A stretch of DNA of 64,000 nt. Origin: Laccaria trichodermophora. Taxonomy: Eukaryota; Basidiomycota; Agaricomycetes; Agaricales; Hydnangiaceae. This document shows, piece after piece, positions 31,760 to 43,813 of this stretch. Each line of letters begins with the position of its first letter. The first letter of the stretch is position 1. The translations under genes and the position numbers were made by a program. The stretch spans positions 372,001-436,000 of the forward strand of contig JACTVC010000038.1 of NCBI GenBank assembly GCA_018417955.1. The letters run 5' to 3'. A model generated the notes under the pieces. The model made no database searches and was not told where the DNA came from. It was given only the letters and a program-made list of their open reading frames with translations.

Positions 31760-33385
31760 ATGACCATCTCCGAAACGCCTCTTAACGCCCAACCACGACG
31801 TCCGCACGACCTCCCGGATCCCATGCTCCATTCGCAGTACATCCCAATCGCAACCAAAGCCCATCCGAAACACTGGCGGCTTTCCGGGCAGCTGAACACG
31901 TACAACGCCAATTCTAGGTTACGCCATTTGGCGATTGGAGCTGTCCTTATCATTCTCGCTGTTTTTTTGTATTCGAGCCATTTCACGAAACACTTCGTCG
32001 CGCCCCTTGACCTTGACCAGCCACCCACGTATGAGAAACTGTGGAAGTGGGAGAGGGACTTGCCCCAGCATAACCTCGACTTGCCATTTCCTGAAGGTCG
32101 GACGGGGAGGTATGTGCTGTTCAAGAATCAAGTTCAAATGTTGGGATGGAATAACCATTTGAATGAAATGTATGCCTTTTTTGTTCCCCTTCGCATCGTG
32201 TGTTGATGGTTCGTGAAGCCTTATGAACGCTCACCTGGCGTACAAGACAGGCAGAGCCTACGTATTCCAGGACTACATCTGGAAGTCTGAATATTACCCT
32301 TGGCCACAAAGTAAATTCAGGACCTCAGTCCCACACACGCCTCTCAACGCCCTCATGTCCGGACCAGCAGCAGGCGGCCCTTGGGATCCCGAGGACCCCG
32401 CACCTCGCTCGGTATCTGAAAAATGGTTCGACATTGTTTGCCCAAAGTCTGAACGCCGCATCATCAACACGCGTGACGTCAAGCCTGCGATATATTGGGA
32501 GAATGGGGATGTCATTTTCGAGCACTGGGAAAAACTCCTCAAGGACGCACCAGAGAGGTGTATTGAAGTCCAAGCAGAAAGTCGATCGAAAGACGGTTTC
32601 CCGCAGACGTTTGATTTATACCTCTGGGGATCTTCGCGCGTACTGCCGCTGTGGGAGTCGTTCAAGAATTCACCGGTGTCCCGGTTACTCGCTACATCCC
32701 CCATCGTCCAATCCGCCGTAGACAGGAACGAGTATCTTTTCCTACCCAGAGGTCCACGGGTTCCTCGTCCCGCCACAAGGGACCCTTACGAGCGGATGTT
32801 GGCTATCCATCTTCGACGAGGGGATTTCAAGGAAGCCTGTGTAAGGCTCGCAACGTGGAACTCGACATTCTACAGCTGGAACCTCCATCCTTTCCTTCCA
32901 GACAGCTTCACCCCTCCCCCCGGAGGCGAATGGGGAAAAAACACCCCAGAAAACGAGGCGATATACATGGAACGATGTCTCCCCACCGATGAGGCTATCA
33001 TCAAAAAGATACGGGACTCTCGTGCGGATTATATTCGTGCGGCGCCAGCGGGCAAGACGAGGACGCTGGATACGATTTTTTTGTTGACGAATGATAAGAG
33101 TGATTGGTTGGAGAGGTTGAAGGTTGTTCTTAGGAAGGAGGGATGGTATACGATTGTTACGACGTTGGATTTGGAGCTTGATCAGGAGCAGAAGGATGTG
33201 GGGATGGCTGTTGATATGGATATTGCGCGCAAGGCGGCGGTGTTTATTGGGAATGGGGTCAGTCTTTCGTATTTGAAACCTTGTTGGGTTGTGCTGATTG
33301 ATTTTAGTGGTCGTCATTTACGAGTAATATCTTGCATCGACGCTTGGTCGACGGGAAAGAACCCATCAGCAATCGGTTCTATTGA
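31760..33385 (+). CDS. type II membrane protein, GDP-fucose O-fucosyltransferase-like
   Basis: Three exons: 31760-32169, 32219-33257 and 33308-33385 (introns of 49 and 50 nt). The protein has a short cytosolic N-terminus, one membrane segment (HLAIGAVLIILAVFLY, about residues 54-69), a stem, then a lumenal domain. It contains NQVQMLGWNNHLNEI, the donor-binding-type motif AIHLRRGDF (about residue 330), a DTIFLLTND stretch, and the C-terminal IGNGWSSFTSNILHRR close. The HxRRGDF and GNGWSSFTSN pair is characteristic of the agaricomycete O-fucosyltransferase-like family. It likely acts in the Golgi or ER on glycoproteins; acceptor unknown. Splicing intron 2 is needed to obtain the conserved C-terminus and stop at 33385. 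Confidence 0.8.
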
Positions 33386-33662
33386 TTCAACGTCAGGGAA
33401 CATTATTCATGGTTCAACAGCATTGACAAAACTAACCTGGTCCATATTTATACGTATGTAGAGAGGAATGTAGACCTTATATCACAGCGAAGTAATAACG
33501 ACCGTAATGACGGGAGTGGTCAACGATGATCTTGGTACCGGTAAAGATGTAACCGAAATTTATGCACGCACACACGCCTTCAAGTAAAACGTTTGTAGTG
33601 GTCATTTTACATAGCAAAGCAAAAAATACAAAAAGTGCAGAGAAAGAAACGCGGCCGATAAG

Positions 33663-35158
33663 CTATACCCAACCCCTAGCCGCGCCCTTCCCACCACCAT
33701 GCCCTCTCTCCTTCTCCACCACGAACATCGCATCGCGCATCGTCACCAGCGTCCGCGTGTCTTCCTCCACAGGCGTCGACGCAACATCCATTTTCTTCGT
33801 CGGGACATACGGCCGTGCCCACGAACTCCCCCCAGCACCCGCCGCACCAGCAGCTGGAGCCGTCGTGGTCGCAGGTGAGGTAGCCGCAGGCGTTACAGGA
33901 CTAGCAGAGGCTGCTGCAGCTGGGGCAGGCGTGACGGGAGCAGCAGCGACGGCAGGCTTTTTAGGTGTAGCGTTGGCAGCTGCTGCGTTTGCCGCGTTCA
34001 TCCATGCGTACTTTCCACCCAAGCCTGCTGCTTGCGTTGCCACGGCATTGGACATCTTCTTGCGCACGTCTTCGGACATGTTTCGAGCTGTTACGCCTGG
34101 ACCTTCTTTCTTCCTTTTTCGCTTGGTGCCTTCCTCGTCCAAGCCACCAGCTCCGCCAGCTAAAGAGTCCCCGCCTAGTCCGGCGCCTGTAGCTTGAGCT
34201 GCGAGTGCAGCAGCGTGCGCAGCGGCCATTTCCATCCTCTCTTTCCTCTCTTTTCTTATCTTCATCTCTTCCTCCCTCTCCACCTTCTCCAACGCCGCTA
34301 GTTGCTTCGCCACATCGCTCCGTACCAAGATGCTCCACATGGGAGTGACCCCATCTTCGTAAAACGACGCTGGCCGGTCGAACTGCGTGTCCGTGCGATG
34401 TTTGGATGCGGTGATCATGGCTGTGACGAGGTCTTGTAGTCGTGCACGAAGGGCGAGGGCGAGGTAGTTGACGGAGTCTTCAGGGATGCGAGTGATTTTG
34501 TGTTGGGTGCCTACAGCGCGCATGGTTGTGCCTAGGATGCGGGTGTCAAAGGCGGGTTTGGAGGGTTGCTTGCGGGTGCGGTCTTCGTAGGACCGGTAGG
34601 ATTGGCTTTGGTCGTGTGAGCGTTGCAGAGACTCTTCCTCTGCCTGCAGGAAATAAGTATGCAGTATGTAGGATTGAATGTAGAGAGTATACGCGTACCC
34701 TGAGATCTACACCTGCGCTTCCCAATGCATCGTTGAGGGTGGCAATGTCAGCCGTGTCCATGCCACTACTCGCAGATTGTTGCGCTTGGGCAGCCGGCTG
34801 TCTCGCCGCCATGACAGGTTGGTGCTGTGCTTGTTGAGGTGCATATGGATAATGCGCATACGCTGCCTGTGGATAATGGGATGTATAAGCTTGATAATGT
34901 TGGTACGCGGTGGTTGCTGTGGTCCTGTATGGACATATGACTCAAGAACAGTTGCGAAATGAGGTTTGGGATTACTGTGATTGTTGTTGAAGGACTGGGT
35001 CAATGGGTATTTCTGTGAATGTATTTGTGGTGGGTGAACGAAATTGAATGAAAAGACGACGTACGAGTGGTAGCCCATTGTGGTGCTGCGTAAGTCTGGG
35101 TGGGCGTTGCTGACTGCGACAACGACGTAGTGGGTGACTCTTCTGTTTTCATCGCCAT
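33663..35158 (-). CDS. TAF4: TFIID subunit TAF4, C-terminal histone-fold region
   Basis: Starts at ATG 35158 (MAMKTEESPTTSLSQSATPT). The N-terminal exon ends at a donor after the codons for ATTR/YHS. Middle exons encode TADIATLNDALGSAGVDLR and AEEESLQRSHDQSQSYR (introns near 34690, 34925). The last exon holds TMRAVGTQHKITRIPEDSVN, YLALALRARLQDLVTAMI, HRTDTQFDRP, then WSILVRSDVAKQLAALEKVE and ends ...GGGKGAARGWV. The pairing NDALGxAGVDLRxEEE with YLALALRxRLQDL is diagnostic of the TAF4 domain, which pairs with TAF12 in TFIID. The Ala/Pro-rich tail is low complexity. It shares a 99-bp divergent promoter with the gene at 35258. Confidence 0.9.
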
Positions 35159-35257
35159 GACTATCTTGGTGGCGAGCAATGAGATGAGAGAGCCGCTCTG
35201 AGAGCGAATGAAACACGTGGGAAACAAGAAACATCTCCTCAAGACCACGACGACCTC
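35159..35257. promoter_or_regulatory. 99-bp divergent promoter of TAF4 and a membrane-protein gene
   Basis: The two ATGs at 35158 (minus) and 35258 (plus) are only 99 bp apart, so initiation signals must be shared. No TATA box is evident. Confidence 0.6.
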
Positions 35258-36620
35258 ATGGATTCAGACCGCAAATCCAACGTTTCCTCCTTTTACAAGG
35301 GTAGGAAGTCGTCACTCGACGCTCTCAACGCCGACTTTCCACCCCATCAACCAGGTGGAGCAAGAGTACGGGACGACGCATCGTCATTCTTCAATCCCGA
35401 ACGCACTTCAATTGACGCCCTCAATGCTCCACGCACATCCTCAGCAGGGTACAACCGAAATTCATTCTTCCATGCTGGAAGAGAGGAGCCGTTGAAAGGA
35501 GGCGTAGACGAAGAGGCGGATATTGGGAAGGATGATGCTTGGGATGTGTATGCCGACTTCAACAATGCAGGACCGAGGTACAGTGAAGCGTACACCTCAC
35601 ATGCCCATCCTGGGTGAGTACTTCCTCTAATTAAGTTGAGGTGCACGCAAGTCTAAGTTGGCGTTCTATAGATACCAACAAATCCGCACCCCGTCGTCAC
35701 CTCTACTCGACCCGATTCAAGCACCAGGGGAGAAAGTCGAGCTCGTCACTGTGCCTGCAATGGGTGCTGAATGGTCGAAGGATGAGATGCGGATGATGAC
35801 AAAGGCAGGGAGGAAGGAAGGAAAATCCGAGTCGAGGAGGGATTTCTGGAAGGCCTGGTATCGGGACCAAAGGGGTCTTTGTGGAAAGTGGTTTACGCGG
35901 AGGTTCTTGGTTTTCTTCCTCTTTGGCTTGTGTGCCGCGTAAGATTTCTTCCCTTTGTTCTTTGACCTCTTCTCTTACCAGAGCATTTGCAGAATTGGAA
36001 TTGTACTAGCATTCACCATCCCGAGAGTGCCAGCCTTTTCATTCAACGTTCAAAGTCCTCTCGTCAACGCAACCGGTGCCTGGGCTAAAGCTATCCCTAC
36101 TGTCTTCTCTCGTGCCCCTGCCAACTTCACGTTCGCTGCCTACGCTTCTCTTCAAGCAGATACCACTGCCAATTTCCTTCCCCTTAACTTCAAGCATCTC
36201 CGAGCTCAGATTTACGACCTCGATACCAACAAGCTTGTGGGAACGGGTGACTGGGGGCAGCATACCCTTCCTGCGAAACAGTTCCCTAAAATTCTGGTGC
36301 CCTTGAACTTTACCTATGTTGCTACGAATTCGAGTGACCAAACATGTCAGTCACTGTCTTTCTCCTTGACTTCTAACTTATGCGTACACAGGGCTCAACT
36401 GGTACAACTCATGCAAAAATAAGGCACTGTATGCCGACGGCAATCGTCAAGGTAAGCTCAACTGCAGCAATCCAGCTTTCGCTCATATGATGTTACTACA
36501 GCTCTCAAATTCCGCATTGTGCTCGACATGGGCATTCTAGGGCTCCCCTCAGATCACGCTGCATCTACCCAAGTATCAGACGCGAGCTGTCCAGTCGAAC
36601 TCCCCATAAACGCCGCCTAG
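35258..36620 (+). CDS. single-pass membrane protein with LEA2-like extracytosolic domain
   Basis: Exons 35258-35613, 35672-35938, 35993-36345 or so, then two short ones ending at TAG 36618-36620. The N-terminal ~200 residues are Ser-rich and charged, with a repeated short pattern (SLDALNADF, SIDALNAPR). One membrane segment is formed across an exon join (RRFLVFFLFGLCAAIGIVLA). The outside part carries FSFNVQSPLVNATGAW, NFTFAAYASLQADTTANF, LRAQIYDLDTNKLVGTGDW, PLNFTYVATNSSDQT and two late cysteines. This beta-rich pattern recalls LEA2-type domains of fungal vacuolar/plasma-membrane proteins. The exact role is unknown. Confidence 0.7.
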
Positions 36621-36962
36621 ATTTCCTCAAGTCTTAGAAGCACGCTTTTGACCATGGAAAAGAACTCTTCATACCTATATATCACGGACCACTCGGATTT
36701 GGTTGCTCCGTTAATGCACGACGCTCCTTTCTGAAACTGAACTTAATTTCTCTCAAAATTTCATCCATCACTGTCGCTCACTCGCTATCCATCCGTTTCA
36801 TTTTATCTATTTTCCACGAACATTGTACTTAACATGACATCTATACTATAGCTTTTCTCCTTTGTCTTTGGCACCCTCAAACTTTTCAAAGTAGTCGGGA
36901 TCAAAATTGAAGGTACGTGCCCGTGGTGGCTGACCATTTTCCACCGTTTCCTTAGGTCCATC
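36621..36962. other. intergenic
   Basis: 342 bp with pyrimidine-rich tracts before the next ATG (36963). No gene seen. Confidence 0.45.
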
Positions 36963-38719
36963 ATGCCCCGCCAACCTTCGCTGAGGGTCTCCTCCTCAAC
37001 CGTTCGTCGACGTGTCAGTGCTCAAGAGCCTCCCCATGAAGAAGACCGCGGTCCTCATCGTAAACCCACCATCAAGCTCCTTCCAAAAACCCAAGAATCG
37101 CTTCCACAGTCCTTCTCATCGTCATTTCTCAACCTCCCTTACGAAATCACAAGTCCGGAGACATACGCACCTTCTACCTTTCCGAACCCGGTTACAGAAC
37201 CAGAGAGCCCAGTGTTAATTCAGGGGCAGCTGAGCAATATCCCTTTGACTCCTCGTCCGGACCCACCTTCCCGAGCGTCCACAGCATGTTCCTGGGAATC
37301 TATGGAAACGAGGGTATCGCAAATCTCACGCTTGCCCACACCGGATTTTACGAACACTTCAAAGTCTACTTTACAGAGAGGTGCTGGGTCGTTGAGGATG
37401 TTGTTACCGAAGAGGTTGAGTTATATTTCTTTCAACATTCCTCAGACGCCTTTTTGGTCTGGTGGCAGACCGGAGTTGGCCGCCAACGCTCAGTCAGAGA
37501 CACGCCATATTCCTCCTCAAACTCCCTTCTGGGCTGGTATCAGGCCGAATTTGAACGCTCTGCGCAACCAGTCAGAGGGGTCCGCCAAGTCACGGTTTAC
37601 AGCTCGGACGACCAATTCCGTCGACTCTGGCCACCATGCGATTATTCCATCTATCGGAACTACGGATAAGTTTACACACAAGTGGCCTAAACCCCAGTCG
37701 TTGAAATATCTTGATTCTCGGACGAACAGCACCAGCAGCAACGGCAGTTCTGTTCTCCTTGACCAGGCAGCGTCACTTGCTTTGGAAGAAGGCCAGGGAC
37801 TTGGGGTAGGCAGCGTGATGAGGTGGACGACGTTCAAGTGGTGCCTCGTGCTCTCCGTCTCGACCGTGTTTGTGTATGGCGCTGCTGGATTGGCATGTGC
37901 GATTATGACGTGGTTCAGGAGTGAGTGTCGTTTTCTTTCAGCGCTGATATCAAACACCATGGAGAACTCGAAACTGATAACATTGATGTTTTTTTTGCAG
38001 CATGGGACAAAGCGGATGTGATGTCCGTAGCCGATGGCGATATCCTTATTCTCATCACCCTTGCGGCGTCCATCCTCCTCTTCACCTCCCTAGTGGGGAT
38101 GTTGGGGACCCTCCTCAACTCCCGCCCGATCCTAGCCGTTTATACTCTCTTGTTATGGCCTGCCTTGGCCTCCCTCCTGGCAGTCGGCTACACCAGCTAC
38201 CATCGCGCCACATTCTCTCTCGATCACAAACTCAACCTATCTTGGAGCCAATATTACACCCCCCTCGGCCGCCTTTTGATTCAAAACTCGCTACACTGCT
38301 GTGGGTTCTACAGCGCGCTGCACGAAGCCACGTTTAGCAAACGGTGTTACCCGCGCACGTCCCTGCCAGGTTGTAAAGGGAAACTGTACCGGTTCGACCG
38401 GGAGAATCTAGCTGCGATATGGATGGCGGTGTTCTCGCTTGTTCCCTTGCATCTGATTAACATTCTTGTGGCGCTGCTTTGTGCGAACCATGTTACGAGG
38501 ACGTTTGGGAAGGGGATAACGCCGAAACGGTATCGGTTGAGTAGTGAGGATGTTAAGGCAGATGCGGAGAGGATATTAAGCGGGATTCATGGAGGGGATG
38601 CGGTGCGGCCTGTGGTGCGACCGGAGTATTCGAGGGCGGGTTCAAGTGGGGTTTTCAGAGAGGATAGAGAGAATCGTACAGCGTTGTTGAAGGACGAGGA
38701 TTATTGGTATACGTTGTAG
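36963..38719 (+). CDS. fungal tetraspanin with long cytosolic N-terminus
   Basis: Two exons, 36963-37920 and 38001-38719 (80-nt intron). About 290 residues of disordered Pro/Ser/Thr-rich N-terminus include an imperfect internal repeat (PQTPFWSGGRPEL and PQTPFWAGIRPNL). TM1 is FKWCLVLSVSTVFVYGAAGL, TM2 ILITLAASILLFTSLVGMLG, TM3 ILAVYTLLLWPALASLLAVG. A large loop with the tetraspanin CCG motif (SLHCCGFYSALHE) and further cysteines (KRCYPRTSLPGC) follows, then TM4 AVFSLVPLHLINILVALLCA. The CCG motif plus four TMs fits the basidiomycete tetraspanin (Tsp2/Tsp3-type) group, which acts as a plasma-membrane scaffold. Stop at 38717-38719. Confidence 0.85.
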
Positions 38720-39108
38720 CTAGGGAGGATCAGAATTTAACCTCATGTAAGCCAGGGAAGGAAAGTCGGTTGCCAAAACAGGTAGTAGGTACAATCAACG
38801 GGACCGGGAACTGTCCAAGAAAGGGTGAGCATTACTACCGTTCTCGAAGGTAGGATAACATTTCGAACAGTATAAATACATAGATGGGATTTCATCCTGA
38901 TCGTCACGGTGATATCTTTACCGATACATAGATTATTGCGAAGCTGGGATGCATGTTCATGATCTTCATTATGTTCTCCTGCATAGAGTGGGATCAAAAC
39001 GAGCTTGAAAGAATCATGATGAAGCGGTTAGACCTCGGAGATGTGATCCAACACCCTAATGAGGGGCGTTGAAATCCAACACCAACAACTCAAGTCGCGA
39101 ACATATGT
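38720..39108. other. intergenic between convergent genes
   Basis: 389 bp with no supported gene. A minus-strand ORF (38743-38997) lacks an ATG start. Confidence 0.4.
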
Positions 39109-41150
39109 TCAGACGGCGGACGAGCCGTGACAAGTTACCCCGTTCTCCACGGGTGGCTGAGCATAAACTGGCAACCATATGGGTATCGCCTGTACCGCAG
39201 GTCCCACTGGTTGAGGCAAGACTGAGAAGGGGGGAAGATATCACTCAGTCTCTTCAATGTCCAATCGATTGAGTTACTTCTCTGAATCACTTACCAAAAA
39301 TGTCATGGTCGGGGTGATCAACTTTCTCGATACCAGTCAGAGCTGTGAACTCAGATGGTGTAATTTTTCTGAAGCTTCGTGGGTCAAGATCCTCAGACGT
39401 ATACATTCCTAGGACCGACACGCCCTCGCCTTTTCCTGGCTCGCCTGCAGACAGCGACACCACGTCCCATGGATGATAGGGCTGCCATTGTTGTGATACA
39501 CGTCTGCGTCTAATACATGCGTACACAGTTATCGCCAATATCGTAAGGCACAGTGCGAGAATGGCGCCTAGGATGAGGGACCACCGTTAGCAGGGACGAG
39601 GAGGCGGAAGGGACAATCACTCGCTGATTAGAATTGCATCGAAAACAGTGTCCTGATGATTATCCCGTGGATGTTGAACAAGCATTTGTGCTGGGTAATA
39701 GGTCTGTGACATTGAGGAGAAACCGCACAAGGGAAAATGTGAATGTGAATGCTGTGTTAAGGGAGAACGGGAAGAAAGGAAAGGGACTCAAAGAGCCTTG
39801 ACTAACCTTGGGTGGACTTTAAATCACGATTGGCGTCTGGATGAGTCGATCTGATAGGATTCCAGGAACGGTTCAATACCTCGGAAATGTGGCTTGCGAG
39901 CATTCCATGTCTTCTTTGACGCTCTTTACAGCTTTGCAATATGGAATGTTCCTTGCAGAACTGGAGAAACGTGCGCATAATGGGGCCGACGAAACAAGCC
40001 AACGAATCTGTCAACAGCGGTGCTATATAGGTGTGGTCTGACTCACCACAGGCACAGCTTTATGGTTTCCTGATAAGATGGTGTAGTTGGAATGATGTGC
40101 ACAGGTAATTCACCACAAGGACAAGTATTTGTGGCGTTGCCATAAGACGGCTTCTATACGCGAGTGAGATTAAGTATCTCCATGACGGCACAAACAAAGC
40201 CCCTGGAGATTTCGTAAAATTCATTGTTCAAAGATTACTTTACATGATTCATAGCTGGGATTGAGATGTGATCCAGAGGTGACTCTTCCACAATATTATC
40301 GTGGTGAGTAACTCATCGGAGGAAAGGCCTCGCGGCTAGACTTTTGCGCCACTGTGGGCGGAGCCAGATGTAGAGGGGAACTGTCTCCCACTAAATTTCT
40401 CCAATTAGTATAATGAAGGCAAAGGTAACAGGGAAAGGCACCTCGAGGAAAAGAGCCAGTGGAAGAATGGCTTGGTGACCTCGAGAGTCTGAGAGATGGA
40501 GAATGTGACCGAGTGATTTCGTCGGTGGCTCCGTAGTTTTGAAATGACTGTTGAGCTGAACGTGGCACATGATGAAAACCTCACACAAAGATAGTTGAAT
40601 CCTACACGTACCTTGCAATCTGCGCGACTCAACCATCTTCAGCTGTAACCACCTATCCCAGAGAGCTAGCGCATAAAAGGAGAGCAGGAAAAATATCAGG
40701 ATGACTGTAAATTCTGCTTCAATTGATCGAAAGTACTAAAAGATGGGGAAGGCACTGACGTCCAGACCAACTCCCACCATTGTCGAGGTATGGAAGGGTA
40801 GAATCATCGATCTCTCTCGCGGTGACATTCTTCTGGGCTAGTGGTATGAACATGACTATTTGGCGGGATAAAACTGATTGCAAAGAACGGGGAGAATGCC
40901 TGGTATCTTTGGAGTAAGAAAAATATTCAAAGACGGGGTACTGGACGAAGTTCGATAGAGGCTCCTCAGGCCAGTTAGAGTTTCTCGACTATATCTGAAG
41001 TGGTGTTAGACATTTTTCTGCATTTGTCAAAATATAGGCACGTACCTGTGCTGATAGAGAGTGTGCAGGCGTTGAGCCAATTAGAAGAATAAACGGAGAG
41101 AGGAAGGCGGTAATACTTTGGTGCACAGCAGCCCACAGCCTTCGGAACAT
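39109..41150 (-). CDS. putative secreted / single-pass surface protein
   Basis: Start ATG 41150 with a signal-peptide-like N-terminus (MFRRLWAAVHQSITAFLSPF, then ILLIGSTPAHSLSAQ). An intron ending in 'agatatag' joins it to SRNSNWPEEPLSNFVQYP. The exon continues to NVTAREIDDSTLPYLDNGGS with SWSG next, the REIDD...GSW pattern of a large agaricomycete surface-protein family. The middle (about 39620-40760) has many small exons that I could not join with confidence. Near the end comes a membrane span (SLILGAILALCLTILAITVY) with a basic stop-transfer CIRRRR, then a cytosolic tail. A GTAAGT donor at about 39290 leads to a Pro-rich end (LPQPVGPAVQAIPIWLPVYA) and TGA at 39109-39111. Type I topology expected. 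The middle may be damaged. Confidence 0.5.
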
Positions 41151-42601
41151 CTTTGTTACCAGAAAGTTGTGGCTGGGACATAAGTTGGGGCGGAGACAAT
41201 AAGCGTCTAGATAAGAATGGATTCGAGATTTGGAGCGCGAAATTGAATAGCCGTAAGGTGAGGTGGGTTGAGTCCTGGAATACGGCCTTGAATTTCGTAG
41301 AATGAAAGTACATAGACAAAAGCATGGTTTGAAGTTAAGGAAGGTGGGAAATCTGGGCACAATGAAATGGAACGCGAAAATTGTATGATTGGTACTCTAG
41401 TTCATGCGAACTCGTTGATCATCGAAGTTGGTGACTAGGAGGTTGTTTGGATTCAAAGCGCCTACATATCATAGCACCCAAGGTTTGGAAATACCTTCTA
41501 CACTTGATCGACGATTCGTCAGAAGAAACATTTACCCCGCGCTAAAAGGAAAAGTGCTTTTCAAATCATACCCATGATCAAAAACTTAGTGGTTTCCGCA
41601 AGTTGACCGCAAACATCTGCTTTGAGTACTACGAGTTTAGCCTCAAAACTTGTACCGCAACTTTTTGGAGTAAGACAGATCGCACCATGCATAGGAATAT
41701 TTATCGTTAAAAGAAAGGTCAGCGCACCCCATCTGATAGAGGAGTCGAATCGGATCGAAAGTATTGATGTATTCCAATCGGGTTGAAATCGCGAGGGGAA
41801 CATATGTGGCGGGAAGGGCCTCGAGGCATATTGCCTTGCTCCCTGAAAACCCAGGACTGCGGTCCGAGTACCTCAGGGTAGCTTCTATGTGCAGCTGAGG
41901 CTCACAACTTGCTTCGAACATGCAGTTGAGGTTAGCTTCTCGTGGCAGTGTGCTGTCATGAGGTTCGTCCACACGATCCAGGTGGAGATTTGCCCCACAA
42001 TCGGCTCGCTTCTGACCAGATATTGTCTGTCATTCTGAATGATAAGTTTGGTTCGAACGACGTTTTGAGAGTGTTATGTGTGAAGTTGAAGTTTAGTCGA
42101 ATCATTGCATAGTGTAGTTGACGATCAGATGATCAAGCCAGTGTTAGCCTTGGCTACTTTAAGGTCTCGAACCATACTACTGAGTAGTTTCCGCGCTTTG
42201 TTTAGGTTTGGGTGGTCGAGTAGCGTGCATTGGTAGACGAAAAAGGTTGATATGGCCTCCTTTGATCTTCCGGCTTTGTTGTGGTCAAGATTTATTGGCG
42301 GAAATATAGTCTATTGATAAAGAGCAAAAATCCTTGGTTTGTATTGTATTAAATGTATGTCTGGATATCAGAAAGAGAGTTCTCAGAAATGTTGTGAAAG
42401 GGAGACAGGAGGGGATGACTTACCCGAATGAAGATGATGTGGTGGGTGGATGTATATGTATATGCGACGATCAGGTGGAAGTAGACGAAGAGAGCACCGA
42501 CAAACAATTAAAAAGCGGAAACGAGAGCATCCTAAAATATCGGTCAGGTGATTACCGCGAGACGTAACTGTCAGTCGTACTTGATTTATCGGTACAGGCT
42601 T
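41151..42601. other. 1.4 kb without a supported gene
   Basis: ORFs at 41561-41972 (minus) and 42334-42567 (plus) start at non-ATG codons and have no recognisable domain. Promoter of the surface-protein gene presumably lies just above 41150. Confidence 0.4.
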
Positions 42602-43020
42602 TCATTGTTGGTGAAAGATGAACACACGAGGACCGTTGTTGGTACCAAACCAACGAGCGTACGTTGCAGGCTATGGAAGGGACGTCAGTGGCCGTACAAA
42701 AGAGGCAAGAGGAAGTAAGGTCTTACCGAGTAGAGTGGAAGGAGATGGGAGGTAGCGTGAGAGGGCTCGAGGGGGGTTAAATTAGGTATTTGAGGAGGAC
42801 CTCCAATCGCAGGGTCGTGGACAGCGTTGTTTCCAACGTCTCTGAAGGGGATGCTAGGGGCGAGGAATCGTCGTCTCAAGGAGGGAGTCTGTAGGACGTA
42901 TCCAAAGAGAAGGAAAAGGGCTGAAGATCTTGTTCAAAAAGGCAAAGCCCGATCAAACAAGTCCGGTAACTCACCGATCACCATAAAGACAAAGACGACC
43001 AAGAGCCACGGTACTAACAT
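42602..43020 (-). CDS. small single-pass membrane protein, about 102 aa
   Basis: Exons 43020-42975, 42920-42727 and 42670-42602, all joining in frame (46+194 nt, then 69 nt including TGA). The product is MLVPWLLVVFVFMVI joined to ALFLLFGYVLQTPSLRRRF, so one long hydrophobic segment with a positive stop, then IPFRDVGNNAVHDPAIGGPP and a short tail ending FGTNNGPRVFIFHQQ. I do not recognise the family. Three consistent phases, good splice signals and a clean hydrophobic segment support a real gene. The open frame continues a little upstream of the ATG, so an earlier start is possible. Confidence 0.45.
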
Positions 43021-43813
43021 TGGCTCTGTCGAAATGACAATAATGATATCAAATTCGAGTGCAAGAGGTGAAAGGTAACGCGGAATCGACCACTTGTGAT
43101 AGTAGTAGTAGACAGAGCGTGCACACCATTTCAAAGACCTTATACGTTTCCACTATTAGTTATTGTGTTGCAATCGAACGAGCATTCATACCTGTATGCA
43201 CAGCCTACCGTTCAACAGCTTTTACTGTGCAAGAGATTCCCTGCGACTTTGGACTCAAAAAAGACGCCCAAAGTTTCTACTCGTTCAGGTGGCATCCACC
43301 ATCATAAACACGGCCTTTAGCATCTGGGGGAAGGACGAAAAGAAACTTGCAGCTCGGGAAAGTGGGTGGAAGAGATTCATTGCGGCGTGACCGTGACACG
43401 ACAATGTCACTCTACGACTTGAAGTGTCACTGTCGCGCAAAGCGTCAAGTTCAGCTGGCGCTTGGAGGCAGTGATACCAGGTGATACCTGGTTTGCAGCT
43501 GTACTTGAACGAACGTCCTACTGGTTCAAAATCGCAATGAATCGTACCTTGAAACGGGTGCGTCGCGTCTTCAAGCTTCAAGCGTCATAGCTCATGAGAA
43601 GTTCTCAAAGACCATTGAAATCAAGGCACATCTTGCAGGGTACACTTGACTGCTTCGTAAGTGCCAGAGATAAACAATGTAATTGTTGGAAAAGACATGG
43701 CGTTGGGAAGTGGTCGCTGTGAGGTTGCTCCAAGGTTGCTGGGAAATTGTGACATGTGACTTGTCGCATGTCGCGCGTTCAAATTCCGCTCATTGGATGC
43801 TCACACTCACTTG
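43021..43813. other. intergenic, upstream of the WDR7-like gene
   Basis: About 790 bp with only short unconvincing ORFs. Contains short inverted 'gtgatacc' elements near 43475. Nothing else recognised. Confidence 0.4.

Noticed and set aside
41643..41972. 109-aa minus-strand ORF
   Set aside because: Starts at GTG, has no recognisable domain and no splice partners that extend it.
42334..42567. 77-aa plus-strand ORF
   Set aside because: Starts at TTG in intergenic DNA and has a random-looking composition.
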